From assembly GCF_017592555.1 (NCBI RefSeq), contig NZ_JAGFNS010000006.1, positions 250,432 to 314,431 on the forward strand: a stretch of DNA of 64,000 bases, given 5' to 3'. Numbering within the stretch: the first letter of the stretch is position 1; every line of letters starts with the position of its first letter. Below the pieces are notes generated by a model, which worked only from the letters and a program-made list of their open reading frames with translations, searched no databases and was not told the origin of the DNA. This stretch comes from Actinoplanes flavus. Lineage in GTDB: Bacteria > Actinomycetota > Actinomycetes > Mycobacteriales > Micromonosporaceae. This document shows, one piece after another, positions 17,245 through 25,102 of the stretch. The translations under genes and the position numbers were made by a program.

Positions 17245-17388
17245 CTGTGTTCCCCTTTCGGCAACTCAAGCATGACGTGGGCGCGCCATGATTGCCTCTC
17301 GCCATCGCGAGTTAGCCTCGAATTCCGACAAGCAACGCCGATCATGGGCGAGCCGGATGGTTCCCTTCGAGCGACAGCGGGGGAGACT

Positions 17389-18414
17389 ATGAGCACCATC
17401 GAAGCGACCAGCAGTGCCCACTGGCGATGGATCCGGGTGGCCGCCCGGGCCGTCGGCGCGGTCGCCGGACTGACGGCCCTCTCCGCCGGCCTGCTGATGC
17501 GCCAGGCCGCCGACGCCCGCCGGATCATCCCGATGGCCGAGGCGCCGCCGCCCCGCGGTGACGGCGTCTACGGCGCGAAATTCGGCGGCCGGCCGATCAA
17601 CCTGGTGATTCTCGGCGACTCCTCGGCCGCGGGGTACGGCGTCCACCGTCCCCGTGAGACACCCGGCGCGCTCTTCGCCACCGGGGTGTCCCGCCGCCTG
17701 CGCCGCCCGGTCCGGCTGCACCGGCTGGCCGTGGTCGGCTCGGTCTCGGCCGGCCTGCCGTACCAGGTGGACGCCGCGTCCGAGTACGAACCGGATCTCG
17801 CGATCATCCTGATCGGGGGGAACGACGTCACCCACTTCTCGGCGCGTGACGCGGCCGTCCGCCACCTGGGTGACGCGGTGCGCCGGCTGCGGGCCTCCGG
17901 GTGCCGCGTGGTGGTCGGCACCTGCCCCGACCTCGGCGCGATCCAGCCGATCAAGCCGCCGTTGCGCTGGCTGGCCCGGCGCTGGAGCCGGCAGCTGGCG
18001 GCCGCGCAGACGATCGCCGTGGTCGAGGCCGGCGGCCGGACCGTGTCGCTGGGCAACCTGCTGGGCCCGATGTTCGAGGCGGACCCGGCGCGGATGTACA
18101 GCTCGGATCGTTTCCACCCGTCCGCCGAGGGGTACGCCAGGGCGGTCTCGGTGATGATGCCGACCGTGATGGCCGTGCTCGGCACGGAGGACCGGGTGGC
18201 CATCCCGGTCGCCGAGGACGTCCGGGCTCTTCCCGAGGCGGCCGACCAGGCGGTCCGGGCGCCCGGCACCGAGGTCGCGCCGGCCGGGCCGTGGGCGCGG
18301 ATGCGCCGCTACCGCTGGTTCAGCGCGCGCCCGGCGGCCGCCGGCCCCGTTCCCAGCGGTGACTCCTCGACCGGGGCCGTAGGGTATACCCCAGAGGATC
18401 ATCAGGTCGGCTGA
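17389..18414 (+). CDS. SGNH/GDSL hydrolase, membrane-anchored, full catalytic set
   Basis: Lipase/esterase-like hydrolase of 341 residues. A hydrophobic segment at about residues 24-38 suggests an uncleaved anchor or signal. Block I is VILGDSSAAGYG (S78), block III is LIGGNDVTHF (N145) and block V is SSDRFHPSAEGY (D240, H243), so the Ser-Gly-Asn-His set is complete. The substrate (lipid, acetylated sugar or other ester) is unknown. A Pro/Ala-rich tail of about 75 residues follows the catalytic domain. A related gene without the block III asparagine starts 16 bases downstream, consistent with an operon and an old duplication. Confidence 0.85.
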   Translation: MSTIEATSSAHWRWIRVAARAVGAVAGLTALSAGLLMRQAADARRIIPMAEAPPPRGDGVYGAKFGGRPINLVILGDSSAAGYGVHRPRETPGALFATGVSRRLRRPVRLHRLAVVGSVSAGLPYQVDAASEYEPDLAIILIGGNDVTHFSARDAAVRHLGDAVRRLRASGCRVVVGTCPDLGAIQPIKPPLRWLARRWSRQLAAAQTIAVVEAGGRTVSLGNLLGPMFEADPARMYSSDRFHPSAEGYARAVSVMMPTVMAVLGTEDRVAIPVAEDVRALPEAADQAVRAPGTEVAPAGPWARMRRYRWFSARPAAAGPVPSGDSSTGAVGYTPEDHQVG

Positions 18415-18430
18415 CGCAGGGAGGCGGGAC

Positions 18431-19219
18431 ATGGCGGGGCTGCCGGAACGACTCACCAGGGCCGCTGCCGCGAGTGTGCTGGCCGGGGCGGTGGGCGGTG
18501 TCGCACTGATCGCCGGGGAGATTCTGGCCGCCAAGGCCCGGCGCTACGCGAAACCCACCATGGGCCTGGCCCTGCGCACGTCGATGGGCCCGCAGAGCGC
18601 GCCGCCGCTGCGCCTGGTGCTGCTCGGTGACTCGGCCGCGGTGGGTGTCGGCGTGGAGTGGCTGTCCGACACGGTCGGCGGCCAGCTCGCCCGCCTGCTA
18701 GCCGACGGCTCGGCCGAGACGGGCCAGCGGCACGTGCTGCTGTCCAGCGTCGGCGTGGCCGGGTCCCGGTCCAGCGACCTGGCCACCCAGGTGGCCCGCT
18801 CGCTGCTCGGCGACCGGCCGGATGTGGCGGTGGTGCTGATCGGGGCCTTCGACGCGGCGTCCGGGCGCGGCCCTGAGGACGCGGCCGATCATCTGGGCCA
18901 GGCGGTGCGGCGGTTGCGCTCGGCCGGCGTCCAGGTGGTGGTCGGCACCTGCCCGGATCTGGGCGCCTCCCGGTCGATGGCCCCGCCGTTGCGGCAGATC
19001 GCCGGGCTGATCGGCCGCCGGATGGCCCGGGCTCAGGCCCGCGCGGTGACCGAGGCCGGCGGCGTGGTCGTCGACCTGGCCGCCGAGACGGGTGCGGTGT
19101 TCCGCGCCGACGCCGGGACACTCTGCTACGACGGCTTCCACCCGTCCGCCGACGGCTACCGGGTCTGGGCGCACGCGCTCTACCCGGCGGTGTCGAAAGC
19201 GGCGATGAGCAGCGTCTGA
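18431..19219 (+). CDS. SGNH/GDSL hydrolase paralogue with altered block III
   Basis: A 262-residue paralogue of the preceding gene with an N-terminal hydrophobic helix (residues 13-33). Block I is VLLGDSAAVGVG (S68) and block V is CYDGFHPSADGY (D234, H237). Block III reads VLIGAFDAASG where the neighbour has GGND, so the oxyanion-hole asparagine is replaced by Phe140. The enzyme may be weak, altered or inactive as a classical SGNH hydrolase. The shared string VVGTCPDLGA and the same fold order indicate tandem duplication. It is preceded by AGGGAGG and probably cotranscribed with the upstream copy. Confidence 0.82.
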   Translation: MAGLPERLTRAAAASVLAGAVGGVALIAGEILAAKARRYAKPTMGLALRTSMGPQSAPPLRLVLLGDSAAVGVGVEWLSDTVGGQLARLLADGSAETGQRHVLLSSVGVAGSRSSDLATQVARSLLGDRPDVAVVLIGAFDAASGRGPEDAADHLGQAVRRLRSAGVQVVVGTCPDLGASRSMAPPLRQIAGLIGRRMARAQARAVTEAGGVVVDLAAETGAVFRADAGTLCYDGFHPSADGYRVWAHALYPAVSKAAMSSV

Positions 19220-19260
19220 ATTTTTTGCACGTCGTGTGACAAATTCGCGCTTCCGACCAT

Positions 19261-19277
19261 GTTACCGATGAGTAAAC
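19261..19277. promoter_or_regulatory. Candidate TetR-type operator before the thiolase gene
   Basis: GTTACCGATGAGTAAAC has dyad arms TTAC and GTAA around a 6-base centre and lies 7 bases before the thiolase ATG. TTAC-n-GTAA dyads resemble sites bound by TetR-family fatty-acid regulators in actinobacteria. Its place over the start region fits repression. The assignment is by pattern only. Confidence 0.4.
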
Positions 19278-19284
19278 TGAGCCC

Positions 19285-20526
19285 ATGCCGGAAGCTGTCA
19301 TCGTCGCCACTGCCCGCTCTCCCATCGGCCGCGCCCACAAGGGCTCGCTGAAGGATCTGCGCCCGGACGATCTCGCCACCACGATCGTCGACGCCGCCCT
19401 GAACAAGGTGCCGCAGCTGGACCGCACCCTCATCGAGGACCTCTACCTCGGTTGCGGTCTGCCCGGCGGCGAACAGGGCTTCAACATGGCCCGTGTGGTC
19501 GCCACCAAGCTGGGCCTGGACGGCCTGCCCGGTGCCACGGTCACCCGGTACTGCTCCTCGTCCCTCCAGACCACCCGGATGGCCTTCCACGCCATCAAGG
19601 CCGGCGAGGGCGACATCTTCATCTCGGCCGGTGTGGAGACCGTGTCCCGCTTCGCGCGCGGCTCCTCCGACGGCCTGCCCTCGGCCGCCCAGGAACTCGT
19701 CGGCCCGTGGACCAACCCCGCCTTCGCGGACGCCCAGGCCCGCACCTTCAACTCCGCCAAGACCGGCACCACCTGGCACGACCCGCGCGAGGACGGCCTG
19801 CTCCCGGACATCTACATCGGGATGGGCTACACCGCCGAAAACCTCGCCCAGGTCAAGAACGTCTCCCGCGAGGAGATGGACGAGTTCGGCGTCCGCAGCC
19901 AGAACCTCGCCGAGAAGGCCATCGCCAACGGCTTCTGGGACCGCGAGATCACCCCGGTGACCCTGCCCGACGGCACCGTCGTGTCGAAGGACGACGGCCC
20001 CCGCCCCGGCGTCACCCTCGACGCGGTGTCGCAGCTCAAGCCGGTCTTCCGCGAGGACGGCCGGGTCACCGCCGGCAACTGCTGCCCGCTCAACGACGGC
20101 GCCGCCGCGGTCGTGATCATGAGCGACACGAAGGCCCGCGAACTCGGCATCACCCCGCTCGCCCGGATCGTCTCCACCGGCGTCACCGCGCTCTCCCCGG
20201 AGATCATGGGCCTCGGCCCGGTCGAGGCGTCGAAGCAGGCCCTCAAGCGCGCCGGCATGACCATCGGCGACGTCGACCTCGTCGAGATCAACGAGGCGTT
20301 CGCGGCCCAGGTGATCCCGTCGTACAAGGACCTCGGCATCCCGCTGGAGAAGCTGAACGTCAACGGCGGCGCCATCGCCGTCGGCCACCCGTTCGGCATG
20401 ACCGGCGCCCGCATCACCGGCACCCTGCTGAACTCCCTCGACTGGCACGACAAGTCCATCGGCCTCGAGACCATGTGCGTCGGCGGCGGCCAGGGCATGG
20501 CCCTCATCGTCGAACGCCTCAGCTGA
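19285..20526 (+). CDS. Acetyl-CoA C-acyltransferase (thiolase)
   Basis: A 413-residue thiolase catalysing reversible Claisen condensation or cleavage of acyl-CoA, the last step of beta-oxidation or the first step of acetoacetyl-CoA synthesis. The nucleophilic cysteine is in TRYCSSSLQT (C90), the histidine in AVGHPFGMTGAR (H368) and the second cysteine in MCVGGGQGMA (C398). The NEAFA motif is also present. Biosynthetic and degradative roles cannot be separated by sequence; no FadB partner is adjacent. The candidate operator at 19261 suggests fatty-acid-responsive control. Confidence 0.93.
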   Translation: MPEAVIVATARSPIGRAHKGSLKDLRPDDLATTIVDAALNKVPQLDRTLIEDLYLGCGLPGGEQGFNMARVVATKLGLDGLPGATVTRYCSSSLQTTRMAFHAIKAGEGDIFISAGVETVSRFARGSSDGLPSAAQELVGPWTNPAFADAQARTFNSAKTGTTWHDPREDGLLPDIYIGMGYTAENLAQVKNVSREEMDEFGVRSQNLAEKAIANGFWDREITPVTLPDGTVVSKDDGPRPGVTLDAVSQLKPVFREDGRVTAGNCCPLNDGAAAVVIMSDTKARELGITPLARIVSTGVTALSPEIMGLGPVEASKQALKRAGMTIGDVDLVEINEAFAAQVIPSYKDLGIPLEKLNVNGGAIAVGHPFGMTGARITGTLLNSLDWHDKSIGLETMCVGGGQGMALIVERLS

Positions 20527-20578
20527 CCTCCCCCACCCCCGGCCCGGCACGCCCACCCCGCGTGCCGGGCCTTCTGCT

Positions 20579-20762
20579 GGTGCGGGGTACAGACCGCCGC
20601 TTCCGCCGAGTGCGTCGCCAAGGTCAAGATCAAAGACTTGATGTCGTAGCGGGGTGGCGGATACAGACCGTCGCTCCCGCCGAGGGCGCCGCCAAGATCA
20701 AGGTCAAAATCTTGATGTCGTAGCGGGGTGGCGGATACAGACCGTCGCTCCCGCCGAGGGCC
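20579..20762 (+). repeat. 74-bp tandem repeat, about 2.5 units, with internal dyads
   Basis: Units start at 20641 and 20715 with ATGTCGTAGCGGGG and run through TACAGACCGTCGCTCCCGCC. A diverged, partial unit occupies 20579-20640. The period is 74 bases. Each unit boundary carries a short dyad built from CAAGAT and ATCTTG (or TCAAG and CTTGA), able to form a small hairpin. The array lies between the thiolase stop and a GNAT gene; the whole 20527-20859 gap holds no gene. It is not a CRISPR array, because the units are contiguous with no unique spacers. Confidence 0.75.
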
Positions 20763-20859
20763 GGGCGCGGGCGGCCAGTCGCCTGGCGGCTCCTGAACGG
20801 CCACCCCCACCCGGCGACGTCCGTGCGTGGTCACCCGCACACCCCGGTACGGTGCCCCC

Positions 20860-21357
20860 ATGCCGCCCAACCTGGTCCGAGTCACCCCGGAGCACACCGG
20901 CTTCCCCGCCGCGGCCGCCCTCTTCGACGACTACCGGGTCCACTACGGCCACCCCTCCGACCCGTCGGCCACCGCCGCCTGGCTCGCCCGTCAGATCACC
21001 ACCTACGGCCTGACCCTGACCGTGGCCCTCCGCAACGCCCGCCCCGCCGGCCTGATCACCACGCTGGTCCTCCCCGCCTCGCTGCGACTGGGGCAGGCCT
21101 GCTCCGTACGCGACCTCTTCGTCGACCCCACCCAGCGCCGCACCGGGGTCGCCCGCACCCTCATGGCACACGCCATCGCCGAAGCCCGCACCGCCGGCGC
21201 CCTGCGCGTCTCCCTGCAGACCGAGCCCGGCAACACCGCGGCCCAGGCCCTCTACACCGAACTCGGCTTCCACCCGGTCCCCGACCTCACCTCCCTGACC
21301 CTCACCCTCCCCTCCGTTCCCGACATCCCCGCCGCGTCCGCGGACAACAACCGATAG
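20860..21357 (+). CDS. GNAT family acetyltransferase
   Basis: A 165-residue GNAT protein. The acetyl-CoA-binding loop is PTQRRTGVARTLMAHAIAE (about residues 90-108) and the C-terminal strand motif is NTAAQALYTELGFHPVPD. VRDLFVDP preceding the loop is the classic beta4 of the fold. The substrate is unknown. The ATG at 20860 gives the normal length; an in-frame start at 20827 would add 11 residues without fold character. Codon use is strongly C-ending and matches the genome. The gene is convergent with the 101-aa orphan. Confidence 0.85.
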   Translation: MPPNLVRVTPEHTGFPAAAALFDDYRVHYGHPSDPSATAAWLARQITTYGLTLTVALRNARPAGLITTLVLPASLRLGQACSVRDLFVDPTQRRTGVARTLMAHAIAEARTAGALRVSLQTEPGNTAAQALYTELGFHPVPDLTSLTLTLPSVPDIPAASADNNR

Positions 21358-21371
21358 CCCCACCTCACCAA

Positions 21372-21424
21372 CCCCAGCTGGCCGTGAGACCCCCTCGAAA
21401 GGGGTGACGAGCCGCTGAGCTGGG
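21372..21424. terminator. Hairpin between convergent genes
   Basis: CCCAGCT (21373-21379) pairs with AGCTGGG (21418-21424), and a small CCCC/GGGG hairpin (CCCCCTCGAAAGGGG) lies inside. The structure is between the stops of the GNAT gene and the convergent 101-aa gene. Probable shared terminator. Confidence 0.45.
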
Positions 21425-21447
21425 TGGGATGCCGTTCGCGTAGGGCG

Positions 21448-21753
21448 TCAGAGAGCGCGGCGGGTCTCGTCGACCGCGGTGGTGGCCTGTGTCAGCAGGG
21501 CGGCGGAGGGAGCGGCGGCCAGGAGATCGTCGGCCAGCACCCGGAGCTGATCGCGCAGGACCAGGTCGTGGATGTGCGGGACCTGGCGGGTGGGACGGGA
21601 CTCGGCCTCGGCGCTCAGGTCGGCCAGGCGCTGCACCAGATCCCGCACCAGCTGGGAACGCGTGCCGGTGGTGGCGGTGGCTCGCCAGCGTGGCTCGTCC
21701 CAGTGGTGAACCTGCGTGAGTAGCCGCTCGATGGAGGTGGCGAAGTCGGGCAC
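21448..21753 (-). CDS. Orphan soluble helical protein, 101 aa
   Basis: No family is recognised. The product begins MPDFATSIERLLTQVHHWD and is predicted all-helical with no signal or membrane segment. HIHDLVLRDQLRVLADDLL and ALLTQATTAVDETRRAL look amphipathic. The first residues have the WDEPRW pattern. A real gene is supported by high C/G third positions and an isolated position between hairpins on both sides. Two tandem hairpins upstream (21831-21912) insulate it from the Bax-inhibitor-like gene. Confidence 0.55.
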   Translation of the reverse strand: MPDFATSIERLLTQVHHWDEPRWRATATTGTRSQLVRDLVQRLADLSAEAESRPTRQVPHIHDLVLRDQLRVLADDLLAAAPSAALLTQATTAVDETRRAL

Positions 21754-21830
21754 CCGGCGACCATACCCGGAAGGCCGGGGCGGCTCCGGCGGCTCGGGCG
21801 GCTCGGGGGCTTCGGAGGGAGGGACAGCGA

Positions 21831-21912
21831 AGCCCGCCCGGCACAGGGTGCGGGCGGGCTCGCGTCAAGCGGGGGACAACGCCCGGTTCGCGGGGAGACG
21901 AGCCGGGCGTTG
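21831..21912 (-). terminator. Two tandem hairpins after the Bax-inhibitor-like gene
   Basis: AGCCCGCCCG/CGGGCGGGCT (21831-21860, 10 bp, 10-base loop) and CAACGCCCGG/CCGGGCGTTG (21877-21912, 10 bp, 16-base loop) are both perfect. They lie just downstream of the minus-strand gene ending at 21934. Probable double terminator without T-tracts. Confidence 0.65.
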
Positions 21913-21933
21913 CTCGGGACGACGGACGAACCG

Positions 21934-22770
21934 TCAGTCGTCGCCTTGGAGGAAGCTCAGCAACCGGAGAATCTCGATGTAGAGCCAGACGAGGCCCACC
22001 AGGATGCCGAACGCCGCGGTCCAGGAGTAGCGCTGCGGCAGACCCATCCGCACGCCCTCCTCGATCTCGTTGAAATTCAGGATGAAGCTCAACGCGGCGA
22101 CCACGATGCAGACCAGGCTGAAGATGTAGCCGAGCGGACCGTTGTCGCGCAGGCCGGTGTTGACGTCGAACAGCGCCAGCACGAAGTTGATCAGCATGAC
22201 CGCGAAGAGGCCGGCCATGACCGCGATCATCCCGCGGATGAACTTCGGCGTCGCCCGGATGACTCGGGCCTTGTAGAGCCCGGCCATCAGGAAGAACACA
22301 CCGAAGGTGGCGACCACCGCCTGGAGGACGATGCCGTGGTAGCCGAGGATGTTCTCGAAGGCCTTGCTGACCATGCCGACGAAGACACCCTCGATGACCG
22401 CGTAGGTCAGCACGAGAGCGGGGTTGGCCATCCGCGAGAACGAGATGACCAGGCCGAGGACGAGGCCGACCAGCGCCGCGCCGATCCACGCGGGACCGAT
22501 CAGGGCGTTGGGGATCAGGTTCCACGCGGCGACCGCGGAGATACCGGTGAGGCCGAGAAGCAGCACGGTCTTGACGACGACGTCGTCGAGGGTCATCGGC
22601 TGAACGGCCGGAGGAGCGGAAGGGTAGCCCGCCGCGGTGGGGTAGGGATCGCCGTACGCCGGCTGACCGTAACCCGGCTGCGGGGCCGGCCCATATGGCC
22701 CGTACCCGGCCGCTCGCTCCCGCTCGGCCGCCTGGCCGAGGCGCGAGAGCACCGGGTTCGATGTCTTCAC
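21934..22770 (-). CDS. Bax inhibitor-1/YccA family membrane protein
   Basis: A 278-residue protein. The first 60 residues are cytoplasmic and Gly/Pro/Tyr-rich (PYGPAPQPGYGQPAYGD). About seven transmembrane helices follow from residue 68 onward (VVVKTVLLLGLTGISAVAAW, and so on). The central EGVFVGMVSKAFE and the late NFNEIEEGVRMGLPQRYSW are typical of the bacterial YccA-like group. Members are suggested to be Ca2+/H+ leak channels or protease modulators; the function here is unproven. It has its own upstream region of about 175 bases next to tRNA-Leu, and two hairpins downstream. Confidence 0.85.
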   Translation of the reverse strand: MKTSNPVLSRLGQAAERERAAGYGPYGPAPQPGYGQPAYGDPYPTAAGYPSAPPAVQPMTLDDVVVKTVLLLGLTGISAVAAWNLIPNALIGPAWIGAALVGLVLGLVISFSRMANPALVLTYAVIEGVFVGMVSKAFENILGYHGIVLQAVVATFGVFFLMAGLYKARVIRATPKFIRGMIAVMAGLFAVMLINFVLALFDVNTGLRDNGPLGYIFSLVCIVVAALSFILNFNEIEEGVRMGLPQRYSWTAAFGILVGLVWLYIEILRLLSFLQGDD

Positions 22771-22914
22771 TGTTTCCAGCCTCCCTTGAGGTTACGGCGC
22801 TGTGCCTGTCGTTCAAGGGTAAGCCGTGTGTCCACATCCCGCTGCGTCCACTGGCTGTGAGCCAGCTGAAAATGACCGACGTCAGTGCTGGTCAGCGGCC
22901 ATGCAGTCAAGATC

Positions 22915-22941
22915 GCGGCCGCGGCGTCATGCCGCGGCCGC
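22915..22941 (-). terminator. Hairpin downstream of tRNA-Leu
   Basis: An 11-bp perfect stem (GCGGCCGCGGC / GCCGCGGCCGC) has a 5-base loop, 5 bases beyond the tRNA 3' end in its direction of transcription. Likely terminator of the tRNA transcript. Confidence 0.65.
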
Positions 22942-22946
22942 TTAGA

Positions 22947-23032
22947 TGGTGCCCGGGGCGGGTCTCGAACCCGCACGCCTTTTCGGGCAGCCGCTTTTAA
23001 GGCGGCCGTGTCTGCCATTCCACCACCCGGGC
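22947..23032 (-). tRNA. tRNA-Leu (UAA anticodon)
   Basis: The 86-base gene includes an encoded CCA end. The acceptor stem GCCCGGG/CCCGGGC is perfect. The anticodon loop is CTTAAAA, so the anticodon is UAA, reading the rare UUA codon. The long variable arm expected for leucine tRNA is present (TGCCCGAAAAGGCG), as is the T-arm GCGGGTTCGAGACCCGC. In Streptomyces the UUA tRNA is bldA, a developmental regulator; the equivalent role here is an inference. Confidence 0.96.
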
Positions 23033-23088
23033 GGCTTGCGAACACCGTAGCTGGTGCCGCCCAGGCGGCGGAAACGGCATTGGCCGGA

Positions 23089-24474
23089 TCAGCGGGATCC
23101 GGCGCCCACCTTCTTCTCCTGCGGCAGCTCGACCGGCGGGGTCACCTCGGTGAACTCCTCACGCGGGCGGTGCAGCTGGCCCAGCGCCACGGTCTCCCGC
23201 TTGAGGAACAGCGCCAGCGTCCAGTCGGCGAGCACCCGGATCTTGCGGTTGAAGGACGGGATCCGGCTCACGTGGTAGGTCCGGTGCATGATCCACGCCG
23301 GGTAGCCCTTGACCTTGACGCCGTAGACGTGCGCGACACCCTTGTTCAGGCCGAGGCCGGCGACACCGCCGACGTGCTTGTGGCGGTACTCCTTCGGCGC
23401 GCCGCCGAGGATCACCTGAACGATGTTGTCGGCGAGCACCCGGGCCTGGCGGACCGCGTGCTGGGCGCTCGGCGAGCACCAGCCACCGGGGTTCGTCAGG
23501 TCGGGGACCTGCGCGCAGTCACCGGCGGACCAGGCGCCCTCGAGGACCTCGCCGGTCTCGGTGTCGGCGACCTGGAGGGTGGGCAAGCAGTTGACGTGCC
23601 CCTTCGGCCCCAGCGGCAGGTCGGTGTTGGCCAGCATCGGCGACGGCTTGACACCGGCCGTCCACACGAGGGTCTCGGCGCGGAACGAGTCGCCGTCGGA
23701 GAGCTCGATCCGGCCGCCGGCGCACGACTTCAGGAAGGTGCCCAGGCGCAGGTCCACGCCACGGGCGGCGAGCTGGCGAGCGGTGTACGCACCCATCTCG
23801 GGACCGACCTCGGGCAGGATCCGGTTGGTGGCCTCCACCAGGATGAAGTGGACCTCCTTGGGGTCCAGCTCCGGGTAGTATTTCAGCGCGTCGGAGACCA
23901 CGTCCTGCATCTCGGCGAGCGCCTCGATGCCGGCGAAGCCGCCACCGACGAACACGAAGTTCAGCGAAGCCTTGCGCACCTCTTCGTCGGGCGTCACAGC
24001 CGCGACGTCCAGCCGGTCGAGGATGTGGTTGCGCAGGTAGATGGCCTCGCCGATGGTCTTGAGGCCGATGCCCATGTCACTGAGGCCGGGGATCGGCAGG
24101 GTCCGCGAGACCGAGCCCGGCGCCACGATGATGTGGTCGTACTCCATCTCGTAGGCGGGACCGTCGATCGGCTGGACGCTCACGGTCTTGCGCGCGTGCT
24201 CGACCCGGGTCACTTCACCGGAGACGATGCGGCACTTCTTCAACTCCCGGCGCAGCGGCACCACAGCGTGTCGCGGCGAAATGTTACCGGCCGCCGCCTC
24301 AGGCAGGAACGGCTGGTAAGTCATGTGCGGAACAGGGTCGATGACGACAACCTCGGCCCGATTGCGGTTCAGCTTCTTGGACAGGCGGAGGGCGGCGTAA
24401 AGCCCGACGTGACCTGCTCCTACGACGACGATGCGCGGCGGATTCACGCCTCCATTGTCGCGCGGGGGAAGCAT
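23089..24474 (-). CDS. ndh: Type II NADH dehydrogenase-like FAD oxidoreductase
   Basis: Non-proton-pumping NADH:quinone oxidoreductase family, 461 residues. The N-terminal FAD-binding motif is RIVVVGAGHVGLYAA, and the NAD-binding motif is NFVFVGGGFAGIEALAEM (about residue 170). The second FAD motif is GAWSAGDCAQVPD. The family feature AQHAVRQARVLADN follows. The C-terminus carries an amphipathic region that may attach the enzyme to the membrane. The ATG at 24474 lacks a clear ribosome-binding site; a GTG at 24447 would start at the family N-terminus but has GGAGG only one base away. The enzyme is monocistronic. Confidence 0.9.
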   Translation of the reverse strand: MLPPRDNGGVNPPRIVVVGAGHVGLYAALRLSKKLNRNRAEVVVIDPVPHMTYQPFLPEAAAGNISPRHAVVPLRRELKKCRIVSGEVTRVEHARKTVSVQPIDGPAYEMEYDHIIVAPGSVSRTLPIPGLSDMGIGLKTIGEAIYLRNHILDRLDVAAVTPDEEVRKASLNFVFVGGGFAGIEALAEMQDVVSDALKYYPELDPKEVHFILVEATNRILPEVGPEMGAYTARQLAARGVDLRLGTFLKSCAGGRIELSDGDSFRAETLVWTAGVKPSPMLANTDLPLGPKGHVNCLPTLQVADTETGEVLEGAWSAGDCAQVPDLTNPGGWCSPSAQHAVRQARVLADNIVQVILGGAPKEYRHKHVGGVAGLGLNKGVAHVYGVKVKGYPAWIMHRTYHVSRIPSFNRKIRVLADWTLALFLKRETVALGQLHRPREEFTEVTPPVELPQEKKVGAGSR

Positions 24475-24534
24475 TTGATGCGTGGTTCTGTGACGATCAC
24501 AACGGCGTAAGTCAAGTGACCTGACACTCAGATT

Positions 24535-25101
24535 TCACTGGCGGCGGACCATACGTGCTAGGACCATCGTCACGGCGACAGCGGCGGCCAGACCGATGAG
24601 CGTGGCCAACTGGAAGGCGTCGCCGCCCAGGTCGGCGGTCAGGCCGAGAGCCAGGACGATGACCACCGCGGAGATCAACACGACGATCAGGGCACGGCCC
24701 AGCCAGAGCGCCGGCACGTCGAAGTTCACCATGGCGTCGTAGGGCAGGACGGCCGCCAGCGCGGTCAGCGTGTGTCCCAGGTAGAGCAGGGTGGCCAGGG
24801 TCAGCACCCGCCACAGGCTGATCGGGGCGCCGAAGCCGGCGGTGTTGACCAGCCATCCGCCGATCACGGTGAGCGCCGCGGCGGTGCCACCACGGCCCCG
24901 GGGAGCCAGCGCCGCCCAGATCACGGCCGCCACCGGGAAGACCATGAACCGGGGGTTGGACAGCAGCTCCAGCGGCCAGGCGACAGCGGTCGCCAGCAGG
25001 CCGGTGAGCAGGACGCCGCACCGGACCAGGAACGGCACCGTGGTGGCCCGTCCCGCGGCGGTACGCCACCGGTCCATCCGCCGGGTCAGGTCGTTGCGCA
25101 C
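24535..25101 (-). CDS. Multi-pass membrane protein at the end of the MoxR operon
   Basis: A 188-residue protein with about five transmembrane helices (FLVRCGVLLTGLLATAVAW, FMVFPVAAVIWAALA, VLTLATLLYLGHTLTALAAV, ALIVVLISAVVIVLALG, and a last helix). No enzymatic motif is seen. The GTG at 25101 sits one base after the stop of the DUF58 gene (TGACGTG) with GAGGGG about 8 bases upstream, so it belongs to the same operon. The longer frame from 25143 would overlap DUF58 heavily and is less likely. Probably a structural partner of the MoxR-DUF58 system; function unknown. Confidence 0.75.
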   Translation of the reverse strand: MRNDLTRRMDRWRTAAGRATTVPFLVRCGVLLTGLLATAVAWPLELLSNPRFMVFPVAAVIWAALAPRGRGGTAAALTVIGGWLVNTAGFGAPISLWRVLTLATLLYLGHTLTALAAVLPYDAMVNFDVPALWLGRALIVVLISAVVIVLALGLTADLGGDAFQLATLIGLAAAVAVTMVLARMVRRQ

Positions 25102-25102
25102 G

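Noticed and set aside
20579..20762. CRISPR array
   Set aside because: The 74-bp units are contiguous and contain no unique spacers; only about 2.5 units and no cas genes.
22885..24510. A long plus-strand frame across tRNA-Leu and the NADH dehydrogenase
   Set aside because: It runs through the tRNA and antisense to a clear flavoprotein; no domain or codon bias supports it.
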